64,000 nucleotides of DNA, taken from CAZDCD01 sp964503885. GTDB lineage: Bacteria > Bacteroidota > Bacteroidia > Bacteroidales > UBA10428. The stretch spans positions 1 to 64,000 of the forward strand of contig CAZDCD010000024.1 of the NCBI GenBank assembly GCA_964503885.1. Reading direction: 5' to 3'. Under the pieces are notes generated by a model. The model worked only from the letters and a program-made list of their open reading frames with translations. It did no database searches and was not told the origin of the DNA. Position 1 is the stretch's first letter. The number at the start of each line of letters is the position of its first letter. The position numbers were made by a program, and so were the translations under genes. This document shows positions 1-7,705 of the stretch, one piece after another.

Positions 1-18
1 AAAAAACCAGTTGATTTT

Positions 19-78
19 TTATCGTGGCGCGATAATTGAATTATCTTATCACGATAATTAATTATCGTCATTCGATAA
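19..78. promoter_or_regulatory. Three tandem palindromic operator-like sites
   Basis: Seen: ttatcg-N5-cgataa occurs perfectly at 19-35 and 62-78, and once more with a single arm mismatch (ttatct-N5-cgataa) at 41-57. The starts are 22 and 21 bases apart, about two helical turns, so dimers bound here would sit on one face of the DNA. A perfect 18-base palindrome spans 51-68. Inferred: an operator array for a gene whose start lies left of the window, since rex ends at 152 and points this way. The pattern does not match the Rex-like TGTTA-N6-TAACA sites at 7066-7104, and I do not recognise the regulator. Confidence 0.6.
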
Positions 79-151
79 CGATTTTTGTGTTTTGGGTATT
101 GCATGCTAAATGCTGCATGTCGCCTGCCGCATGCACTATCCAGCATCCCGC

Positions 152-769
152 TCAATTTTGCCTGGTAAAAAACCCGATCTCCTCAAGCGAGGTCACGATG
201 TCGTAGTCTTTCAGATAAACCTCACCGGGTACATCCAGATGCACGGAGGTGAAATTCAGTATCCCTTTTATACCCGAGTCCAGCAGCATCCCGGTAACCT
301 CCACCGCCGCATCGGGAGGGACCGTCAGAATGGCTATGCTGATGTCCAGCTCCCTGATCTTATCGGGTAGGACGGAGATCGGATAGCAAGGGATACCCAC
401 AACCTCGGTGTTGATCTTCTGCGGATCGGTATCAAAGCCGGCAACGATCCTCAGTTGTGTCTCGGCCTTACGTACGAAAGTGGTCACAGCCCTTCCGAGG
501 TTCCCGATCCCTGCAACGGCAATATTCTGGGTAAAACCGCCGTCAATTATCCCGCCGATCCGGCTTATCAGGGCATCGATGCTATACCCTTTGCGCTGAT
601 TTCCGGTATGCCCGATGAGCATCATGTCTCGCCGCACCTGTTCGGGTGAGATGTTCAGCAGATCAGCAAGACTGTGCGAATGAATATGATCCCCTGCTTC
701 CGTTTTGTATTTTCTCAAAAGCCTCCTGTATTTCGAGAGTCTTTCGACAGTTCTGGGTGGAAGTTTCAT
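152..769 (-). CDS. rex: Redox-sensing transcriptional repressor Rex
   Basis: Rex binds operators when the NADH/NAD+ ratio is low and releases them when NADH binds, so it controls fermentation and hydrogenase genes. The 205-residue product has an N-terminal winged helix (about residues 1-75, PPRTVERLSKYRRLL and SPEQVRRD motifs typical of Rex), then a Rossmann NAD(H)-binding domain with the glycine-rich GIGNLGRA loop and a C-terminal swapped helix (SLEEIGFF). The start at 769 (MKLPPRT) is chosen because the upstream in-frame extension to 823 has no family counterpart. It is divergent from hypF, with about 70 bases between them, and probably regulates the hydrogenase operon at 7300-11796. Confidence in the family is high; the targets are inferred. 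Confidence 0.93.
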   Translation of the reverse strand: MKLPPRTVERLSKYRRLLRKYKTEAGDHIHSHSLADLLNISPEQVRRDMMLIGHTGNQRKGYSIDALISRIGGIIDGGFTQNIAVAGIGNLGRAVTTFVRKAETQLRIVAGFDTDPQKINTEVVGIPCYPISVLPDKIRELDISIAILTVPPDAAVEVTGMLLDSGIKGILNFTSVHLDVPGEVYLKDYDIVTSLEEIGFFTRQN

Positions 770-840
770 TAAATAATGGTTAGCTGCTATTCCTGATAAA
801 AATAGAGTATATTTATTCAACAAACAAAATTAGTTAACAG

Positions 841-3102
841 TTGACAAAAGTACAATATAGTCATGCAGTTAAAATTAATGTGGAAGGACTTGTGCAGGGT
901 GTCGGATTCCGGCCGTTCATATACAGGCTTGCCACCGAAAACGCGTTGAACGGATATGTACAAAATCTCACAGGGGGTGTTGAAATTGTTCTTGAAGGCA
1001 AAAAATCATCAATTGATTCCTTTATGGGGATGCTCAGGAGCGGCGGCCCCGAAGCCGCCCACATTCAGCAGATCCATATCGTGAATATCCCTTCTTCGGG
1101 TATGACAGGATTCTCGATATCCCGCAGTAAAGACCCTGACGATTCGGTTACCCAGGTGAGTCCCGATATCGCTGTGTGTAGTGACTGCCTGCAGGATATG
1201 AAAAACCAGCCGCGCCGGCTGAATTATCCGTTGATAAACTGCACGAATTGCGGGCCCAGGTTTTCCATTATCATGGACCTGCCTTATGACCGTGCAAATA
1301 CCACCATGCAGGATTTTGAGATGTGTGCACCCTGCCGTGCCGAATATGAGGATATCCGCGACCGGCGGTTTCATGCACAGCCCGTCGCCTGCAACATCTG
1401 CGGACCCGTCTACAGCCTTAACAGAGGCAGGGAGACCGTCAGCGACGCCGGTGTGTTGCTGCCGGCTGCGGCAACGCTGCTCGGCAACGGGAAGATCATT
1501 GCCATTAAGGGTACCGGGGGATACCACCTTATGTGCGATGCCCGGAATGAGCAGGCGGTGGCCAGGCTGAGGGCTTCAAAAAACCGCGAAGGCAAGCCGT
1601 TTGCGGTGTTGTTCAGGGATATGGAATCGGTTATGCGATTTGCTGAAGTTTCTTCGCAGGAGGAGGAGAGCCTCCGCTCATGGAAAAGGCCTATCGTGCT
1701 GCTTACGATGAAAAAGGCACTGGCCCCTTCGGTCACTGTAGGGCTGAACACCATAGGGGCGTTCCTTCCGTACATGCCTTTTCATTACCTTCTTTTTGAA
1801 CACCTGAAAAGTGCTGCCCTGGTCCTCACCAGCGGCAATATCTCCGATGAACCGGTCATTACGGGTGATGAACAGGCTGCAGCAATTCTGGGCGGGATCT
1901 CCGATGCGGTGATTTCGTACAACAGGGTGATCCATAACCGTACGGACGATTCCGTAGTGAAGCATATTGCAGGAACAGAGCGGGTATTCCGGAGATCACG
2001 GGGCTATGCCCCTACTCCTGTAAGGCTTGCCTGCAATGCCGAAGGAATTCTTGCCACCGGCGCCGAGCTGTCAAATTGTTTCTGCATCGGAAAAAATAAC
2101 CAGGCGATACTCAGTCAGCACATCGGCGATCTGAAAAATGCCGAAACCTTTGAATTTTACACCGAAACCATCCGTAAATTTGAGAAGCTGTTCCGCTTTA
2201 AGCCCGCAATGGTTGCATGCGACATGCATCCCGACTATTTTTCTACGAAATTTGCTGCCGGCACAGGGCTTGAACGTGTTGAAGTGCAGCATCACCATGC
2301 ACATATTGCTTCGTGCATGGCCGAACATAACCTCGATGAGCCTGTGATCGGGGTTAGTTTTGACGGTACCGGCTACGGAGAGGATGGTCATACCTGGGGA
2401 AGTGAGTTCATGGTTGCAGACCTTGAATCGTACAGGCGCTTCACCCATTTTGATTATATCGAATTGCCGGGCGGCGACCTGGTCACCGGTCAACCCTGGA
2501 GAACAGCTGTTTCGTTCCTGTTCAGGATATACGGAAGAAACCTGAATGACCTCGGACTTCCCATGTTGAACACCCTGAACAAAAAAAAAATAAACCTGAT
2601 CCTTAATGCAATCGAGAAAAGGATCAATTGTCCGCTCTCTTCCGGTGCGGGAAGGCTCTTCGATGCAGTGGCAGCCCTGTTGAATGTTTGTCCCGTAAGC
2701 TCATTTCATGCCGAAGCGCCCATGAGGCTTGAATCAATGGCTCTCGGGGGCATAACCGAGAGGTACGAGATCTCATTTCAGGATGTGATCTCATTTGCCG
2801 AAACCATTGAACAGATCGTGCATGACATTCAGCACGAACACAGCCCTGAAATCATTGCCACAAAATTCCATAATACGATTATTTATGCTATTTTTAAGGG
2901 CGTAAACAGGATGGTCAATGAAACGGCCATAAAAAAGGTCGTCCTTTCAGGCGGTACTTTTCAGAATAAATACATTATGGAAAGAATCGTACCTTTGCTT
3001 GAGAAAAGAGGACTGGAAGTATTCAGTCATTCCGAAGTACCCTGCAACGACGGAGGCATTGCACTGGGTCAGTTGATCATCGCTTCAAAAAGGAGGAAAT
3101 AA
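841..3102 (+). CDS. hypF: Carbamoyltransferase HypF, [NiFe]-hydrogenase maturation
   Basis: HypF converts carbamoyl phosphate and ATP into carbamoyl-adenylate and transfers the carbamoyl group to the C-terminal cysteine of HypE, the first step in making the cyanide ligands of the [NiFe] site. The 753-residue protein has the full family layout: an acylphosphatase domain at the N terminus (GLVQGVGFRPFIYRLA), two zinc fingers (C113/C116/C134/C137 and C162/C165/C184/C187), a YrdC-like domain (about 200-385) and a Kae1-like domain with the HHHAH metal motif. The start is a TTG at 841, the only candidate giving a normal N terminus. It is the first gene of the hyp operon, and its stop is one base before hypC, with an AGGAGG at 3091-3096 inside its 3' end. 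Confidence 0.95.
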   Translation: MTKVQYSHAVKINVEGLVQGVGFRPFIYRLATENALNGYVQNLTGGVEIVLEGKKSSIDSFMGMLRSGGPEAAHIQQIHIVNIPSSGMTGFSISRSKDPDDSVTQVSPDIAVCSDCLQDMKNQPRRLNYPLINCTNCGPRFSIIMDLPYDRANTTMQDFEMCAPCRAEYEDIRDRRFHAQPVACNICGPVYSLNRGRETVSDAGVLLPAAATLLGNGKIIAIKGTGGYHLMCDARNEQAVARLRASKNREGKPFAVLFRDMESVMRFAEVSSQEEESLRSWKRPIVLLTMKKALAPSVTVGLNTIGAFLPYMPFHYLLFEHLKSAALVLTSGNISDEPVITGDEQAAAILGGISDAVISYNRVIHNRTDDSVVKHIAGTERVFRRSRGYAPTPVRLACNAEGILATGAELSNCFCIGKNNQAILSQHIGDLKNAETFEFYTETIRKFEKLFRFKPAMVACDMHPDYFSTKFAAGTGLERVEVQHHHAHIASCMAEHNLDEPVIGVSFDGTGYGEDGHTWGSEFMVADLESYRRFTHFDYIELPGGDLVTGQPWRTAVSFLFRIYGRNLNDLGLPMLNTLNKKKINLILNAIEKRINCPLSSGAGRLFDAVAALLNVCPVSSFHAEAPMRLESMALGGITERYEISFQDVISFAETIEQIVHDIQHEHSPEIIATKFHNTIIYAIFKGVNRMVNETAIKKVVLSGGTFQNKYIMERIVPLLEKRGLEVFSHSEVPCNDGGIALGQLIIASKRRK

Positions 3103-3103
3103 C

Positions 3104-3331
3104 ATGTGTCTGAGCATACCGGGAAAAGTGATTGAAATTAGCGGCACTATGGCCAAAGTTTCTGTGGGAGGCGCCCTGGTAAATACCGGCCTGCATCTTC
3201 TTGATGATGTACAGGTGGGTGATTATGTACTGGTACACACCGGATTCGCCCTGCAGAAGATCAGTGAAGAAGAGGCGCTGGAGACCATAAAGCTGATCAA
3301 GGAGCTTGAGGAATCAGGCAATACCGATTAA
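3104..3331 (+). CDS. hypC: Hydrogenase maturation chaperone HypC
   Basis: HypC is a small chaperone that works with HypD to assemble and deliver the Fe(CN)2CO unit to the large subunit of [NiFe] hydrogenase. The 75-residue protein starts MCLSIPGKVIEI; the conserved Cys2, exposed after removal of Met1, binds iron and the partner protein. Length is normal for the family. A strong Shine-Dalgarno sequence (AGGAGG) lies 7 bases before the ATG within the end of hypF, unusual in a window where most genes lack one, and suggests strong translation. The hypD start follows after 13 bases. Confidence 0.95.
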   Translation: MCLSIPGKVIEISGTMAKVSVGGALVNTGLHLLDDVQVGDYVLVHTGFALQKISEEEALETIKLIKELEESGNTD

Positions 3332-3344
3332 GCAGGTAAAAACC

Positions 3345-4421
3345 ATGAAATTTGTTGACGAGTTCCGTGATAAAGCCCTGATCCGTGACCTCGTAGAAAC
3401 CATACGGGCGATCTCGAAAAGTCGGGTGTCGATCATGGAAGTTTGCGGGGGCCATACCATGGCGATCCACCGGTTTGGTATCAGATCGCTGCTCCCGCCT
3501 ACCATAAAGCTGTTATCAGGACCGGGATGCCCCGTGTGTGTAACCTCAACCGGTTATATCGATAACGCGGTAGAGCTGGCAAAGCAGCCGGATACCATCA
3601 TCGCCACTTACGGCGACCTGATCAGGGTACCCGGGAAAGCCTCCACGCTCGAACAGGAAAAAGCTTCGGGTGCGGATATCAGGATTGTATATTCGACGCT
3701 CGACGCGCTGGATATCGCCAGGGAACATCCGTTGAAAAAGGTCGTGTTCCTTGGAATCGGTTTTGAGACCACTACCCCGTCAAGCGCCATTGCCGTGGAA
3801 GAAGCAAAAAAAAGCATGCTCCGGAATTTTTACCTGCTCAGCACCCATAAACTGATGCCACCAGCCATGGCAGCCCTAATTAACGAGGGGGCGAAGATCG
3901 ACGGGTATATCGGTCCTGGTCATGTGACCACCATAGCAGGTGCAAAAATGTACGACGAACTGGTGAAAAAGCATGACCTGGCCATCGTAGTATCAGGATT
4001 TGAACCCCTCGATATCATGCAGTCGGTTTATATGCTGGTAAAACAGATCGAGGATAAAAAGCGTCGGGTGGAAATACAGTACAGGCGCGCTGTAACTTAC
4101 GACGGAAACAGGAAAGCCCAGGAGCTTGTAAACCGCATCTTTGAGGTGCGCGACGACTGGTGGCGGGGACTTGGAGTGATCAGAAACAGCGGACTGAAGC
4201 TGAAACCCGAATTTGAAGCCTTTGATGCGGAAAAACAGTTCGGTATTACCACCCCACCGGATGCCGAACCTGAAGGATGCCTTTGCGGCGAAGTATTAAA
4301 GGGAGTTCGGATCCCGACGGAATGCAAATTATTCGGCAAAGCCTGTACGCCTGAAAATCCCGTCGGCGCCTGCATGGTATCGGGCGAAGGGGCATGCCAG
4401 GCGTTTTTCAGGTATGGATAA
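3345..4421 (+). CDS. hypD: Hydrogenase maturation protein HypD
   Basis: HypD is the iron-sulfur scaffold on which iron receives its cyanide and carbonyl ligands, together with HypC and HypE. The 358-residue protein shows the family motifs: CGGHTMAIHRFG near residue 40, GPGCPVCVT near 65, GFETTTPSSA near 145, and a C-terminal cysteine-rich section (CLCGEVLKG, CKLFGKACTPENPVGAC) that holds the [4Fe-4S] cluster. I chose the ATG at 3345 (MKFVDEF) over an upstream TTG at 3306 because the latter would overlap hypC and add a tail not typical of the family. It is third in the hyp operon. Nothing looks defective. Confidence 0.95.
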   Translation: MKFVDEFRDKALIRDLVETIRAISKSRVSIMEVCGGHTMAIHRFGIRSLLPPTIKLLSGPGCPVCVTSTGYIDNAVELAKQPDTIIATYGDLIRVPGKASTLEQEKASGADIRIVYSTLDALDIAREHPLKKVVFLGIGFETTTPSSAIAVEEAKKSMLRNFYLLSTHKLMPPAMAALINEGAKIDGYIGPGHVTTIAGAKMYDELVKKHDLAIVVSGFEPLDIMQSVYMLVKQIEDKKRRVEIQYRRAVTYDGNRKAQELVNRIFEVRDDWWRGLGVIRNSGLKLKPEFEAFDAEKQFGITTPPDAEPEGCLCGEVLKGVRIPTECKLFGKACTPENPVGACMVSGEGACQAFFRYG

Positions 4422-4529
4422 CAGGGTAGTATTCAGTAATCGGTAATCGGTCCCGTCAGGACGGCAGACAGGCCTTGAACCTTTACTTTGAACCTGCTTG
4501 CAGCGGCAAGCTTTGAACTTTGAACTCTC
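4422..4529. repeat. Intergenic repeat-rich spacer before hypE
   Basis: The hypD-hypE gap interrupts an otherwise tight operon. Seen: a tattcagtaatcggtaatcgg tract (4430-4450); TTTGAAC/TTGAACC heptamers repeated across about 4475-4527; and a perfect 6-bp stem GCTTGC-AGCG-GCAAGC at 4496-4511. Part of the same 12-mer (tattcagtaatc) recurs inverted at 63607-63618. It resembles an intergenic repeat insertion rather than a regulatory element, although the hairpin could affect readthrough. Confidence 0.5.
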
Positions 4530-5546
4530 ATGAACCACGAATACATATTACTGGATCACGGAAGCGGCGGCAAAATGTCAGGAAAGCTGATCAGGGAGTG
4601 CTTTCTGCAGTACTTCGATAATCCTGCCCTGAATGCGCAGACCGATTCGGCCATTGTGGAAACCGGTAGCGGTTTCCTGGCTTATACTACCGATTCGTAT
4701 GTGATCGATCCGCTGTTTTTCCCCGGCGGGGATATCGGCAAACTTGCTGTCTGCGGTACCGTAAACGATCTGTCGGTATCGGGTGCCGTACCGCTTTATA
4801 TTTCGGCGGCATTCATCATCGAGGAGGGGTTGAGGATTAGCGACCTCATGCAGATCGCACGGTCAATGGCCGGAGAAGCCCGTAAAGCCGGGGTGATGAT
4901 CGTGACAGGAGATACCAAGGTGGTCGGAAAAGGGCAGTGCGATAAGCTGTTCATCAACACATCGGGAATGGGTGCGCTCGATCCCCGGCATAAGCATATC
5001 TCCGGCGGCGACTCCATCAGGCCGGGCGATGCAGTGCTTGTAAACGGCGATCTCGGCGATCATGCCATTGCCATACTGGGTGCCCGGGAGAACATACAGT
5101 TCGAAGAAGCGATCCTTTCGGATTGTACGTCGCTGAACTCGCTTATCCGCAAGATCCTTGATGCCGGCATTCGCGTGAAATTTATGCGCGACCTGACCCG
5201 TGGCGGTCTTGCGACCGTTCTTGCCGAACTGGTTGATCGTAAACCATACGGGATAACAATTTCCGAAGCTGAGATCCCTGTTAAAGAATCGGTCAGGGGA
5301 ACGTGTGAAATATTCGGGTTTGATCCGCTTTATCTTGCCAATGAAGGGAAATTTATTATCGTCGTCGGCCCGGAAGATACCGGAAGGGCTCTCGGCATCA
5401 TGAGAAGCACACGTGAAGGAGCAGTCGCTGCAAAGATCGGTGAAATTGTTCCGGATCATGCCGGCAGGACCGTTATGCGTTCCATAACCGGAGGCAACAG
5501 AATGATCGATAAGCTCTCAGGCAGGCAGCTGCCCAGGATATGCTGA
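4530..5546 (+). CDS. hypE: Hydrogenase maturation protein HypE (thiocyanate-forming)
   Basis: HypE accepts a carbamoyl group from HypF on its C-terminal cysteine, dehydrates it with ATP to a thiocyanate, and passes cyanide to iron on HypC-HypD. The 338-residue PurM/SelD-fold protein has the N-terminal ATP-site motif LDHGSGGKMSGKLI, GDTKVVGKG near residue 130, the LTRGGLATVLAE helix near residue 223, and the diagnostic C-terminal PRIC with the acceptor Cys338 intact. It follows hypD after a repeat-rich 108-base spacer and precedes hypA by 181 bases, so it may have partly independent transcription. Confidence 0.95.
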   Translation: MNHEYILLDHGSGGKMSGKLIRECFLQYFDNPALNAQTDSAIVETGSGFLAYTTDSYVIDPLFFPGGDIGKLAVCGTVNDLSVSGAVPLYISAAFIIEEGLRISDLMQIARSMAGEARKAGVMIVTGDTKVVGKGQCDKLFINTSGMGALDPRHKHISGGDSIRPGDAVLVNGDLGDHAIAILGARENIQFEEAILSDCTSLNSLIRKILDAGIRVKFMRDLTRGGLATVLAELVDRKPYGITISEAEIPVKESVRGTCEIFGFDPLYLANEGKFIIVVGPEDTGRALGIMRSTREGAVAAKIGEIVPDHAGRTVMRSITGGNRMIDKLSGRQLPRIC

Positions 5547-5583
5547 ATCGTTGCATGACAATGAATAACCGGGATTTTCATGG

Positions 5584-5591
5584 TATATTTG
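5584..5591 (+). promoter_or_regulatory. Putative Bacteroidota -7 element upstream of hypA
   Basis: TATATTTG matches the Bacteroidota TAnnTTTG -7 consensus, in the 181-base hypE-hypA gap and 137 bases before hypA. No good TTTG -33 element is seen at the usual spacing, so this is a weak call. Confidence 0.3.
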
Positions 5592-5727
5592 CACCTGATT
5601 ATTTTTTGAGACTATTTGGTTATTTTTTGCAGGCACTTTTCAGGCTTCAACAGGTTTAAAAGTTGTCGGTTTTCTTTGGAAGTCATATGCACATATTCAG
5701 ATAGAACACCACACAGGAGATGAGGTT

Positions 5728-6069
5728 ATGCATGAATTTTCAGTCGCTGAAAATATCGTTGAAATTGCGGTAGATACTGCCCTGGCCAATAATGCCAATA
5801 CCATACTGGAGTTAGAGATCGATATGGGCGAATTATCGGGTGTGGTATATGATGCGCTCGAATCGGCACTTGATATTGCCGTGCAGGGAACGCTGGCAGA
5901 AAATGCCGCGATAAGCATACACCGGATCAAAGCCGAAGCCCTGTGCAGGAATTGCGGACAGCGGTTCTCACCGGAAGATCCCATATCTCCGTGTACGAAT
6001 TGCGGATCGTTTGTGATCGATATCATCAGGGGCAAAGAATTGCGCATTAAGTCAATTAATATCGAATAA
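5728..6069 (+). CDS. hypA: Nickel insertion metallochaperone HypA
   Basis: HypA delivers nickel to the [NiFe] hydrogenase large subunit together with the GTPase HypB. The 113-residue protein begins MHEFSVAENIV, with the nickel-binding His2-Glu3 pair, and has a zinc-binding site made of two CxxC pairs (CRNC near residue 73 and CTNC near residue 90). Length is typical. A clear AGGAGATGAGG precedes the ATG. It lies between hypE and hypB, and its neighbours support the assignment. Confidence 0.94.
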   Translation: MHEFSVAENIVEIAVDTALANNANTILELEIDMGELSGVVYDALESALDIAVQGTLAENAAISIHRIKAEALCRNCGQRFSPEDPISPCTNCGSFVIDIIRGKELRIKSINIE

Positions 6070-6094
6070 TGTGGCATTCACCCATTTGATTTTT

Positions 6095-6102
6095 TAACTT
6101 TG
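6095..6102 (+). promoter_or_regulatory. Putative -7 promoter element for hypB
   Basis: TAACTTTG, followed by C, fits the TAnnTTTG consensus and lies 20 bases before the hypB ATG in a 53-base gap. The same octamer occurs about 30 bases before the ArsC-like gene (57162-57169). The -33 element is not evident. Confidence 0.4.
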
Positions 6103-6122
6103 CATTACCAAAGAAAAATACC

Positions 6123-6938
6123 ATGTGCGAAAATTGCGGATGCGGCGAAAGTGATAATTACCTGGTAACCATACCGGGAAAAGAGGGGCATACCCATTCC
6201 CACGATCAGAATGATATCCATTACCATGACCATCCACACGATCATGGCCATAGTCATGACGGACACGATCATGAGCACCGCCATCCGCATTCCAGACGCA
6301 TTGAGATCGAAAAGGACGCCCTGTACAAAAATAACCTGGCTGCAGAACGCAACAGGGGATTTTTCGATGCAAAAGATATCCTGGCAATTAACCTGGTGAG
6401 CTCGCCGGGATCGGGCAAAACAAGCCTTCTTGAAAAAACCATCAGCGAACTGAAAAACACTGTAAAATTTGCCGTGGTTGAAGGAGACCAGCAAACAACA
6501 AACGATGCCGACAGGATTCATGCCACCGGCGTGCCCGTGGTACAGGTAAATACCGGGAATGGATGCCATCTCGATGCGGCTATGGTGGGTGATGCCGTAA
6601 AAAACCTGAAAATAGCCGATCACTCGGTATTGATGATCGAAAATGTGGGCAACCTGGTCTGCCCTGCCCTGTTCGACCTCGGTGAAAAATACAGGGTGGT
6701 TATCGTAAGCGTTACCGAAGGGGAAGACAAACCCCTCAAATACCCCAACATGTTTCAGACATCGCAACTCTGCATATTGAACAAGACCGACCTTGTGCCC
6801 TACCTCGACATTGATATTGCAAAAATGAAGGAGTATGCGCTGCAGGTAAACCATCATCTGGAATTTATGGAGTTATCGGTAAAGTCGGGCGAAGGATTTC
6901 AGGCGTGGATCGACTGGCTCAGATCGAAAACCGGCTGA
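6123..6938 (+). CDS. hypB: Nickel-binding GTPase HypB
   Basis: HypB is the SIMIBI-class GTPase that drives nickel insertion with HypA. The 271-residue protein has an N-terminal CxxCGC nickel motif (C2, C5, C7), a histidine-rich stretch with 15 His between residues 23 and 56 that suggests nickel storage, and a G domain with Walker A SSPGSGKTS (residues 93-101), the ENVGNLVCP segment and the NKTD guanine-specificity motif. The His-rich insert classes it with the nickel-storing type of HypB. It is the last hyp gene. Its TGA stop lies inside the loop of a terminator hairpin. Confidence 0.95.
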   Translation: MCENCGCGESDNYLVTIPGKEGHTHSHDQNDIHYHDHPHDHGHSHDGHDHEHRHPHSRRIEIEKDALYKNNLAAERNRGFFDAKDILAINLVSSPGSGKTSLLEKTISELKNTVKFAVVEGDQQTTNDADRIHATGVPVVQVNTGNGCHLDAAMVGDAVKNLKIADHSVLMIENVGNLVCPALFDLGEKYRVVIVSVTEGEDKPLKYPNMFQTSQLCILNKTDLVPYLDIDIAKMKEYALQVNHHLEFMELSVKSGEGFQAWIDWLRSKTG

Positions 6939-6949
6939 ACCGGTTTTTT
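6927..6949 (+). terminator. Intrinsic terminator overlapping the hypB stop codon
   Basis: aaaaccgg (6927-6934), loop ctgaa (6935-6939) and ccggtttt (6940-6947) form a perfect 8-bp stem followed by further Ts to 6949. The hypB stop TGA at 6936-6938 sits in the loop. It closes the hyp operon. Confidence 0.8.
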
Positions 6950-7065
6950 CACGTTACCCCTGCCAAAAGCAATCACATCTGCATACTTTCCTGTTTTAAA
7001 CAGATCGGCTTTATAAGTCCGATACTATTTAGAACCATTACATATTATGCATTTGTTGCATGTAT

Positions 7066-7104
7066 TGTTATAATAATAACATATTTGTTGTTATTTTTGT
7101 AACA
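7066..7104. promoter_or_regulatory. Two tandem putative Rex operators with an overlapping -7 element
   Basis: Seen: TGTTA-TAATAA-TAACA at 7066-7081 and TGTTA-TTTTTG-TAACA at 7089-7104, two inverted repeats with the same 5-6-5 geometry, starts 23 bases apart. A perfect TAnnTTTG -7 element (tatttttg, 7092-7099) lies inside the second site, so a bound repressor would block polymerase. Known: Rex operators have TGTGA-N6-TCACA or TGTTA-N6-TAACA-like symmetry, and hydrogenase genes are common Rex targets. Inferred: Rex from the gene at 152-769 represses the operon starting at 7300. No good -33 box was found. Within the 361-base hypB-to-7300 gap this is the only clear signal besides the hypB terminator. 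Confidence 0.65.
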
Positions 7105-7299
7105 TATAAATGCTATGCACATACACCGAATATTCTGAACGCAAACAAATCCAATAATCAGGTTTTTGCATACTCCCCGCATACTGTTAAGATCGACCGG
7201 AGAATTATTCAATGAAGTATGCGCCTGGCAGGACGCAGAAACAGCAAAACCTTTTACAGCAGAACGGGTATAGAAGGAATGGAACCAAAAAAACAGGAT

Positions 7300-7689
7300 A
7301 TGGCAAAAGTAAGGAGTATACAGGAGTTACAAAAAATGCGGCAGAAGCTTGCCGCAACCTCGCCGGAAAGCGGCAGGCATACCGGTACGGTTGCCATTAA
7401 AGTGGCCATGGCTACCTGCTCGATCGCCTCAGGATCAAAAGACATCCTGGATTTTATTATGGATGCGCTCGAAAAACGCAGCATTGATGCAAAGGTCACG
7501 AAGACCGGGTGCATGGGATATTGTTATGCAGAACCTACGGTTGAGGTCACCCTGCCGGACAGCAAACCGGTTATTTTCGGGTATGTGAACCGCAGGAGAG
7601 CCGATGATATTATTGAAAAATACATAAAAAACAAAGAACTGATTGATGGGATCATCCCTCAGAATTACGAGTCAGTCTATAACTTATAA
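7300..7689 (+). CDS. HndB-like [2Fe-2S] thioredoxin-fold hydrogenase subunit
   Basis: This 130-residue protein resembles the thioredoxin-like [2Fe-2S] ferredoxin domain seen in HndB of NADP-reducing hydrogenases. It has an N-terminal helix (SIQELQKMRQKLA), then MATCSIASGS and TGCMGYCYAEP carrying three visible cysteines, one fewer than the four of a canonical cluster, so cluster binding may be altered. It likely relays electrons within the hydrogenase encoded downstream. The start is uncertain: the ATG at 7300 (MAKVRSIQEL) matches the usual N terminus, while the ATG at 7279 is also possible. It is first in the hydrogenase operon, 16 bases before the HydB-like gene. Confidence 0.8.
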   Translation: MAKVRSIQELQKMRQKLAATSPESGRHTGTVAIKVAMATCSIASGSKDILDFIMDALEKRSIDAKVTKTGCMGYCYAEPTVEVTLPDSKPVIFGYVNRRRADDIIEKYIKNKELIDGIIPQNYESVYNL

Positions 7690-7705
7690 AACAGTACACC
7701 AAATT

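Noticed and set aside
101..136. GCATGC repeats as a rex terminator
   Set aside because: GCATGC is self-complementary and the pair is too far apart, with no T run on the minus strand.
820..840. Rex operator in the rex-hypF gap
   Set aside because: Only a half-site taaca (835-839) is present; the partner arm is missing at the right spacing.
1009..1527. Long minus-strand ORF opposite hypF
   Set aside because: It is the antisense reading of a strongly conserved hypF segment and resembles no protein family; likewise for other antisense ORFs over hypE, hydB and mutB.
6105..6857. 250-residue minus-strand ORF over hypB
   Set aside because: Antisense of the His-rich and GTPase regions; the plus-strand HypB motifs leave no doubt.
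7190..7300. Longer N terminus for the HndB-like protein (start 7212 or 7219)
   Set aside because: The added residues are not typical of the family and overlap sequence likely to be the 5' leader.
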